The notes beneath the pieces are model-generated. The model made no database searches and was not told the origin of the DNA. It saw nothing but the letters and a program-made list of their open reading frames with translations. Below are positions 25,701 to 36,453 of a stretch of 64,000 nt of DNA, one piece after another. Made by a program: the position numbers and the translations under genes. Source of the stretch: Solea solea (Eukaryota; Chordata; Actinopteri; Pleuronectiformes; Soleidae); assembly GCF_958295425.1 (NCBI RefSeq), contig NC_081138.1, forward strand, positions 1,136,501 through 1,200,500, given 5' to 3'. The first letter of the stretch is position 1; each line of letters opens with the position of its first letter.

Positions 25701-28700
25701 ACCCATTTCACCTCCATGAACCCCGTGTGAATCTGCCTTCTAACCTTTTCTCTGTGCCTGCCTTCGCCTCCACGCAGATGTACCAGTGCCCCTACTGCAA
25801 GTTCACCAACACAGATCTGAACCGTCTCAGAATGCACGTGATGACGCAGCACTCTGTCCAGCCCATGCTCCGCTGCCCGCTGTGCCAGGACATGCTCAAC
25901 AACAAGATCCACCTGCAGTTCCACCTCACACACCTCCACAGTGTGGCGCCCGACTGCGTTGATAAGCTCATCGCCACAGTAAGTACTCCACTGTGTGTAT
26001 GTGTGGATTTGATTTGAGAAGTGAGGTTTATGTGTCCAGTTTTTTTCATTTTTCCAATTTCAATTTCTCCGACCGGTCACCTGATTCTGGCCTTGGTTTT
26101 ATAAGGTTGGCATATATCAGATCTACTGTTTAAAGTCGTAATGTCGTCCCATAGCAATTGAAACACACAAGTATTTAGGTCAATTCATTCTCCACAGTTT
26201 GTTAGTCAAATAACGTTTGACAGAAATACCACAGTCGATGAAATTATGGATCGTCGAGGTAATTCTTTATTTAGTTGTTGCATTGAGATTAAGATCTCTT
26301 TTCCAAGAGAGACCTGAGGGGGGAAAAAGGGACAATTATAAAACACAATCACAAACAAGACTAAAAAAGCACTCAAAGAGGGCAAATCTCTGCCAAGGCT
26401 GAAAAAGGTGAATCGTGTTCATATCAACACGACTAATCTTCTCGTGTCTTCCCGGGGCCACAACCTGCATCCTCAGAACATTTCATCCAAATCCACTCTT
26501 AACCTTTGGAGTTATGCTGCTCAGAGTCAGACAGGACGTAACGAAAACGATACAGAGACACAAAGAACTTCAGATAACAGAGCAGCAAAGGTTTGATCTG
26601 TGTCGTATGTGTCAGGGAGAGTGTAGAGCGCGGGTCAGACCTTGGACCAGTGTAAAGATTCAGCAATGCCAAGAACATGCTGTCACTCTGGAGAACAATT
26701 AGCATTCCTGTCTTTGCTCCTAAATTGCCAACATTCAGTTCTCCATCATACACAAAGAATTCTATTCATTTTAAAATGGCTGCAGGCAATCCCATAGGCT
26801 CCTTGGAATAGATTGGCCCTTTTTAAGATGCATATTTTTTTTAATTGTCTTAATGCAGCCACTGTGAAAGAGGCTTGAAGAGGCTAATCACGGCCATTGA
26901 AGGAGGGGAATTCTGTTTATGATTTGTTTAATTATTTCAAGATGAGCAGACCTCTTTACTCGCAGTTCATTTATTATCACACTGACATTCTTGCCATGTC
27001 TGCGATCACCTGTGCACCAGTCAAAACAAAAAGTCTTTTCTTATGAATATGGTAAAAGAACTGTAACACAGATTACTCAGGGTTTAATTAATATGGTATA
27101 ATGCTCTACATGTCGTGTAAAATCAATTCTCTTAAAGACAATGTGTAGACAGTGGATAAAACAACACAGATTTTATTTTTTTTCCTGTGTCAATAATCAG
27201 GTCGACTCCCACTACAGGAAAATGATATGTTATGTAAAGTTGTGATTGTTGAATTTCATGTCCTATAGTTAGATTTAAATCAGCTGCAATGCACTAGTGC
27301 ACACATTTCTACCATAAGAGAATACTTTCCCTGCTTCCTTTAATGCTCATCAAGGGGAAATAAAATTTTATTTGCCCTCTTTTCTTGTAAATCACTGAGC
27401 AAATCTTTGTTCTGTTCTATCCTGTGAAGCTAAATAGCTCGCTGGACAATCACCGAATAAAACATGGCTCTCTCTGCTGCCTCGCCATCTTCATCCCCCA
27501 TCTAGAAAGTAAATGGCAAGCACATTAGTATGGTAGACGGCAATATTTATTTCTTTTATAGGAGGTTGTAATGTACTGAAGCACTATAAGAGTATTGTGA
27601 TAGAACAGAGGTAATATAACACGCATTAAAGCAGCACCTTTTTTATAACTGCTGAATGCAGATGGAAAGGTACTTTATCCTGTTCACGTGTCTAAGGAGA
27701 GAAGTGTAATTAATTCTGAAATAGGTGACTTTTATTTCTTGTCAAGCATGTATAATGACGCCTTCACTCATCCATCCACCCTCCATCCACCTATTGTCTC
27801 TGCCCCGTGTCCCTCATGTCTCGCTGTACCATATATCGTCCTTATAATCAATGCAATATAAATGCATGCATACATGTTTGCACATTCCTTAACTCCGACC
27901 TCTCGCTGTGTGTCATTTTCTGTCTGTATAAGATTTGAGTAATGAAAGTAATTGCACTTTATTAATTTCCAGTCTGGCTGGATGACTCTGAACTATGTTT
28001 GCCAATTAGACCGTCCAAATTAAAAGTGACCCTGGGATACTGCGTGCTTTCCTCTAATTGTCAATTGAAGCGCTTGTTGTGAACAATTCACTTTGTCATT
28101 TTTTGTGACTCTCTGTGCTGATTGCATCAATGTCTCGTTTCTCGTCACTTTGAGGAGAGAGAGAGAGCGAGGTAACACAGAAACCAAGCAGATTGTTGGG
28201 TGTGCTATGTGTCAACCTTGAAACCCTCATTGCTCGAGGATGATGCGGCTCCATTTGGATCTGGCAATTGGCTGCATGTCATGCTACGGTACTTGAAGCT
28301 GTTTTTGCACTCTGTCTATCAGAGAAGTAATTAGAGAGCATATGGTAGATTAACCAAAGCGTCAGACCTAAAGGTCACAATGCAACTCTTGTCAATGGAA
28401 GTTTGATCTGAGACTTTGCTGCTACAGTGAAAGTGATCCAGACCATTGGTCCACAAAGGTTTATTCTTTCATTTGTTATTCACTTATTGTCTCCCTCATT
28501 TGGGACGTCTCTTGTGTAAATGTTAAATAGTCTTTAATAGTATAAACTCTTTTACCTTTAGCACTTTTCTTGGTCTTGATGGCCATATATATAACAATTG
28601 AATTAACGATTGAAGTTTTAAGTTCTATAAGTGTATTAAAAGTGTCAAAATTTAAATTAAATGAAGGTGCAGCGACAAAACAGAAAGATAGTGGAGCTGA

Positions 28701-31046
28701 ATTAACCTAAAGGGAAATGACAAAGACAAGATCCCACTTTCAGCTGGTGAGTTTTGGGTGTTGGAAAACAGAATAAGAAGAAGCAGAAATAAACAGAGGT
28801 TACTGTCATGAACACATTACTTGACCTCAACGTTTTAAGAGCACTCACAGTCGGGGCTGTACTGCTGTCCTTGTTCAATCAATAATTATTCATCCTTGAA
28901 ATGTTCTACTTAAAAAAGTAAAAAGATTTTTTTTTTATCAGCAATGGAATGTAATGATTTTTCAACACAGTTTCCATTTTTTCACTATTGCAATAACTAT
29001 TTTTTTGAGTTTTAGTTTTTTTTTTTGTAACAGTCCTATTTTATTAGTTCTCCAAAATAAAGTTTTCAACAATCAAGGTGCAATATGACATTAGGACTAT
29101 CATCTGATGTGGCTGCATCCAGTGCAAAATCAATCGTGAGGGTATGATTATGTGGAACCACTCGTTCATATGTTCTTGTTGAGGGATTAATTCAAGAAAA
29201 GCAACTGTGTGAGATTTAATTCTGTTTGATAATGTAGTCTCCTTACTGCTGTATAAAAATGTTTGTCTGCAGCATTACATCTCAAATTACTCATCTGTAT
29301 GACCACTTTCTTGGCAACTACTGTGTGTATCCTCTTCCTTGGGTCTGTAGTTTTCCAGGAATTGAACTGAAATATAACATTGTCTCTCAGCAAAGTTAAT
29401 TAACACCAGATGTCCTTTGTGTTTTGTTTTTTTCCAGGTGACAGCAACTGAAGTACTGCCAGCATCCATGTTCATACCTGTATCTAGTCCAGACAGGGAG
29501 TCCCAGAGCGCCACTCATGCCACAGACAATTCTAACTCTGAAGATGCAAAGAAACAAGCTGGTAAGTGTCTGACTCTGTTGGAAATGTGAGGGTAATGTA
29601 AAAGAAATGAAGCAACATATTTATTACTTAAAAGAACAAGTAGAGTAGTCTGGCTCTTGTGTAACAAACGCGTTATTGCACTGGGTAATCACAACTTAGT
29701 CTACATTTAATAAGACTGAGCATTCCCATGGCTTTGTGTATTTGATATAAATGTTGCTGTGAAAATGTAGTCACTTAATTCTGTTATATCTGGCATATTT
29801 ATTCACAGATGCATCAGATGCTGATCCAGGGAAGGGCGCGTCATTCCCTACAGAAATAACTGAAGCTCGCAAGTCACCTCTCGAAGATCAACAACCAGAG
29901 AAGGATGATGCCACAGGATTCCTGTGCTGGAAGAAGGGCTGTAATCAAGTGTTTAAGTCCTCCAACTCCCTCCAGTTGCACTTTAATGAGGTTCACAACA
30001 AAAGGCCCCAGTTGCCTGTTTCAGATCGCCATGTCTACAAGTACCGCTGTAACCAATGCAGCCTGGCCTTCAAGACTGTGGAAAAACTACAGCTTCATTC
30101 ACAGTACCATGTGATCAGGGCAGCTACCATGTGCTGCCTTTGCCAGCGAAGCTTCAGAACCCTGCAGGCCTTGAAGAAACACTTAGAAACCAGCCACCTG
30201 GAGCTCAGTGAAGCTGATATCCAGCAGCTTTATGGGGGCTTATTGATGAATGGAGATATTATGGTAATGAGTGACCCATCACTTGGTGAGGAGCATGGAA
30301 GTCTAGGAGAAGATGACAAAGAGGGAGATGAAAGTGACCCTGAAGAAAAACAAAGTCCTGCAGGCAGCGATTCTGGCTCACTGCAGGAAGATTTTGGATC
30401 TGAACCTAAACGTGCTTTGCCGTTCAGAAAGGGCCCCAACTTTACAATGGAGAAGTTTTTGGATCCATCTCGTCCTTTCAAGTGTACTGTGTGCAAAGAG
30501 TCTTTTACACAGAAGAACATTCTTCTGGTTCACTATAACTCTGTCTCCCACTTACACAAGGTGAAGAGGGCTCTTCAGGAGTCCACTACTGGTCAACCTG
30601 AGCCTACTAACAGCCCTGACAACAAGCCATTTAAATGCAGCACTTGTAATGTGGCATATAGCCAGAGTTCCACTCTGGAAATCCACATGCGCTCTGTTCT
30701 ACACCAGACTAAAGCTAGGGCAGCCAAACTTGAAGCAGCGGGAGGGATTACTAGCTCTGCAGGAACTCCTGGATTAAGTGGTGGAGGGTCTGGCATCAGC
30801 ACTTCTACACCAAGTCCAAACCCAGCAACTAACTCAAGTACTAGCTCAACCAACCACAGCTCTTCTGGGTCTCAAACAACTCAAAGTATTCTTGGTGGAA
30901 ACCATAAAAGCCAGAGTCATTCTATTGAAAGCCTTGGAAATTCATCAGTGAGCTGTCGTTCCTCACCATCTGAGAACCATGAGGTGAAAAAGTCTACATT
31001 TGCAGATATGCTCTCAGCAAGGGGTCAGCAACAACAACAACAACAA

Positions 31047-31084
<38 letters not shown>

Positions 31085-34000
31085 ACAACAGCAACAACTT
31101 CAGCAACAGCAACAACAACAGCAGCAGTTGGCTCAAGCTCAAGCCCAAGCTCAAGCTCAGCTTCAGCAAGAGCTTCAGCAGCAGGCTGCTCTATTACAAT
31201 CGCAGCTATTCAACCCAGCACTTCTGCAGCACTTCCCAATGACAGCTGAGGCACTTCTACCCCTGCAACAACAGCAATTGCTCTTCCCTTTTTACATCCC
31301 TGGAGCAGAATTCCAGCTGAACCCAGAAATCAACATTAGTAACTCAGCACTTGGCCTAGCAGGATCCTCCACTGCTTCACGACTGGAAGATCTAAAAAAC
31401 TCAGCACAGCAGGCCCAGCAGAGTTGTTTGCAGCAGCAGTTGGTGCACCACCACCTTCAGCAGCAGCATCAACAGCAGCAACAACAGCTTCATCAACAAC
31501 AACAACAACAGCAGCAACAGCAGCAGCAGCAACAGCAGCAGGCTCACTCTCAGAATCAGATGGCATTGCTGCAGCAGAGTGCATCTATTCTTCAACAGGC
31601 TGAAAAAAAACAGAAACCTCCCTCCTCTCAGAATGACAAAGACAAAGAAATACAAAGAGAGAAGGAAATGACTGGAGGAAAAAATGAGGAATATGTTAAC
31701 AGGGATTCTATGGACAGCAAGCTCAAAGAAAAGAAGGACATTCAGCATATTTCAATTAACATAAACCATGATTCTGGATTGCCTCCACCAAGGATTGCTT
31801 CAGATGCTCGAGGTAATGCAACCAAAGCCCTGCTGGAAAATTTTGGGTTTGAGTTAGTCATTCAGTACAATGAAAACAAACAGAAAGCTCAGAAGAAAAC
31901 TGCTGGACCCACGGGATCAAGTGGTCCAGGTGGGATAACAAGAGTGGTGGACCCCATTGAGGGATTGGAGAAACTGGAATGTGAAGCCTGTGGCAAGCTG
32001 TTCTCAAACATACTGATTCTAAAGAGTCACCAGGAGCACATCCATCAGGCGTTCTTTCCATTTCGATTCCTTGAGAGGTTTGCAAAGGAATACAGAGAGC
32101 ATTACGATAAACTCTATCCACTAAGGCCACCAACACCAGAGGCTGCTCCTGCTCCTGCCCCACCTCCTCCTCCTCCACCCCCTCCTCCACCCCAAAGAGC
32201 TCCCACACCAAACATCCCAGTGTCTGCTGCCTCACTCACACCTCCAACTGCACCTCCACCACAGCCACAAGTTCAAATGGCACAAATTCCCATGCCAATG
32301 GATTTGCCACTCTTCTCACCGCTAATGATGCAGTCGATGTCTCTTCAGTCTTTGCCCGCCCATCTGAACCCCCAGTTATCATCCGTTGAGGCAAATCTGG
32401 CCTCAGACCTGGCCCAACTATATCAGCAACAGCTCACACCCGCCATGCTGCAGCAGCAGCAGAACAAGAGACCTCGTACCCGCATCACAGACGACCAGCT
32501 GAGGGTCCTGCGACAGTACTTTGACATCAACAATTCACCTAATGAGGAACAGATTAAAGAGATGGCGGACAAGTCAGGACTGCCACAAAAAGTAATTAAA
32601 CACTGGTTCCGAAATACCCTTTTTAAAGAACGGCAACGCAACAAAGACTCTCCATACAATTTTAATAATCCACCAATAACAACTCTAGAAGAAGTCAAAA
32701 TTGACTCAAAACCTCCTTCCCCTGAACCTCAAAAACAAGAATATTATGGAAGTAAGAGATCTTCCAGGACTAGGTTCACTGATTACCAGCTAAGAGTGTT
32801 ACAAGACTTCTTTGATGCCAATGCTTATCCTAAAGATGATGAATTTGAACAGCTGTCTAACCTTCTGAGCCTCCCCACACGTGTCATTGTTGTGTGGTTC
32901 CAAAATGCCCGCCAGAAGGCCAGGAAGAATTATGAAAACCAGGGTGAAGGGAGTAAAGATGGTGAAAGACGAGAATTGTCAAATGACCGCTATATTCGCA
33001 CCACAAATCTGAACTACCAGTGCAAGAAATGCAGTCTGGTTTTCCAGCGCATATTTGATCTAATAAAACACCAAAAGAAGCTGTGTTACAAAGATGAAGA
33101 TGAGGATGGACAGTCTGACAGCCAAAATGAGGACTCAGTAGATTTTTCCAATGAATGTTATACTCCCTCTGGGTCTTCCTGTCACACCCCAATGCCCTCT
33201 TCTTCAAGCCTCTGCCCACTCCCACCCTCCACTTCAGCATTCTCACACCTCTCATCTGCTGAGAAAGAGGAGGCATCACCAGCATCCACCTCAAATCTCT
33301 ATGATGAGAAGCCCAAGCAGTTACCAGAGATTTCCGCTGATCCACGAGAAACCCAAACCTCTATTAAGCAGGAAATTGTGCATCAACCCCAGTCTGAGTC
33401 ACACCACCATAGACCTCAGCGAGAAGAGAAGGTTCAAACATCTTCCAAGTCCATCAAACATTCATCCTCTTCCTTCTCTCAGCAACAACAACAATGTGGT
33501 CCCTCAGCCACTCAGACAAGCCAAGCCACATCACAAAGTTCTCATATGAGCCTCAATCAACACTTGACCTCTGCCTCACAACTAGCACAACAGATGATCC
33601 CTTACCAGTGTGAGCAGTGTAAGATTGGCTTCCCATCTTTTGAGCACTGGCAGGAACATCAGCAGTTACACTTCCTTTCTGTGCAGAATCAATTCATCCA
33701 CCCTCAATTTCTTGATCGTCCAATTGACATGCCTTTCATGCTATTTGATCCCAGCAATCCTCTCCTGGCGAGTCAGCTACTCTCTGGGGCAATGCCACAG
33801 ATCCCAAGTAGCTCTGCCACCTCTCCGTCCACCCCCACCTCCACCATGAACTCCCTGAAGAGGAAGTTAGAGGAGAAAGCTGGCACCAGTCCAGGAGAGA
33901 ACGACAGCACAAATAGTGGAGAAGAGCCACAGAGAGATAAGCGGCTCAGAACCACCATCACACCTGAGCAGCTAGAGATCCTTTATCAGAAGTATTTATT

Positions 34001-36421
34001 AGATTCAAACCCCACACGTAAAATGCTTGACCACATTGCTCATGAGGTGGGATTAAAAAAGAGAGTAGTGCAAGTCTGGTTCCAAAATACCAGAGCTAGA
34101 GAGAGGAAAGGTCAGTTTAGAGCAGTTGGGCCAGCTCATGCTCATCGTAGGTGCCCTTTCTGTCGAGCTCTGTTCAAAGCAAAAACAGCACTTGAAGCAC
34201 ACATTCGCTCTCGTCACTGGCATGAAGCTAAACGTGCTGGATATAATTTAAGTCTCGCTGAACAGGAGGGTTTGCAAATAAAAATGGATGCTTTAGAAAC
34301 ATCAAGTTACTCTCAAGTGGCCTCTGCAAACAGTGATGGACAAAGCTCCTCTATGTCACCAGTGAACAAAAGCATGGATTTGTCCCCCAGGGCTCTACTG
34401 AGCCCTTCGTCCATTAAGGTAGAGGGAATGGAAGATTACGAGAGCGCAGCCATGTCTGCTGTGAACCTGAGCTTTGATCAGAGCAAACTGGATAATGACG
34501 ACTGTTCTTCCGTGAATACAGCAATCACAGATACAACCACTGGTGATGAGGCTAATGCTGATAATGACAGTGCTGATGCAAAGCACAGCCACAATAGTGG
34601 TGATTACCTGTCTAAGTCTGTGGGCTCAGTCCCCAACCTTGAAAATGATGACCAGATGTCCTCAGGGCTTGTAAGCCCTGCAACAAGCTATTATGCTAAG
34701 GAATATGAAAATGAACATATAATTGACCACAGTGAGACATCCAGCATGGCGGACCCCTGCTCGCCAAGTCCCGGAGCCTCGGGTACCAGGAGCATCGACA
34801 GTGGAGATCGACCTGGACAAAAGCGCTTTCGAACCCAGATGACTAACCTCCAGCTGAAACTGTTGAAATCCTGTTTTAGCGACTACAGGACTCCCACTAT
34901 GCTGGAATGTGAGGTACTTGGTAATGATATTGGACTCCCAAAGAGAGTGGTTCAGGTGTGGTTTCAAAATGCCCGTGCCAAGGAGAAAAAGGCAAAGCTC
35001 AACATGGCCAAGCACTTTGGAATAAATCAGACATCGTATGAGGGGCCGAAGACTGAATGCACTTTGTGTGGTGTCAAGTACAGTGCTCGCCTCTCTGTTC
35101 GTGATCACATTTTCTCCCAGCAACATATCTCCAAAGTAAAAGACACCATTGGCAGCCAGATCGATAAAGAGAAAGAATACTTTGACCCAGCCACTGTCCG
35201 CCAGCTTATGGCCCAACAAGAGATGGATCGCATTAAGAAGGCCAATGAGGTTTTAGGACTGGCACAGCAGCAGGCCATGCAGCAGCAGGGAATGTTTGAT
35301 AACCCTGCCATGCAGGCTCTGAATCTCCAGTCAGCCTATTCAAATCTGCAAGGCATCCCTCCTGTCCTTTTGCCAGGAGTTTGCAGCCCCTCTCTTTCGA
35401 GCTTTAACTCATCTAATTCAGGTACGTCATCACCTTGCACAAACTTTTGGACACAACAAAAATGTTGAGATGCATAGTTGCAAATGTTTCTGTTGATTTG
35501 TTAAATACCTAATCAAAACAATAATTAACCATAGTGGAAAAACCCTCATTCTTTATGAAGCAGTCTATCATAGGATGACATATTTAAGAATGTGTAACAT
35601 TATTGTATGGCCTTTTTCCACTGTAGACAGGCCTGAATAGTTTCTTCAGTCATCAAACATTATGCCTATTAATTCTTCTTTTTGTTTATGTTTGCAAAAT
35701 TTTCAGCTTTAACTCCTCCGAAACCTTCAAACCTCCTGAACATGCCTGGTGCCAGTGTTCCCTCACCTAGCCTCCCCACATCTGGATTGTCCAACAAGCC
35801 ACCCTCTTCATCATCTCATGCCGCATCCAGCCCAGCCCAGACCAACACATCTGCTTCCCACTCAAGTTCTACTACCACATCAACCTCCTCTTCCTCAACT
35901 ACCCAATCCGGCTCCCGGCCTGATCCACCTAAAGAACGTGATTCTGAGAAGGTCAGGGAGAAGGAGAAGTCCAAGGAAAAGACAGAGAAACCCTCAACTC
36001 CATCATCAACTGGAAGCACCCCTGCTCCTTCGACTTCTGCTGCCAGCGCCAAGAAGGAGAAACCAGACACAGCTGTGCCTGCCACCTCTATGCCTACACC
36101 TGGCATGGAGTATGTGGTAGATCCTGCTCAGCTTCAAGCTCTACAGGCTGCTTTGGCATCTGATCCCACATCTCTCCTCACTAACCAGTTCCTGCCCTAC
36201 TTCATGCCTGGCTTTTCCCCATATTACACCCCACAGATCCCTGGAGCTCTCCAAGGAGGATACTTGCAACCAATGTATGGTATGGAAAGTCTCTTCCCTT
36301 ACAACCCAGCATTGTCACAAGCATTGATGGGCCTGTCTCCAGGGTCCCTGCTGCAACATTACCAGCAATATCAGCAGAGCTTGCAGGAGGCAATTCAGCA
36401 GCAACAACAACAGCAGCAGCA

Positions 36422-36453
<32 letters not shown>

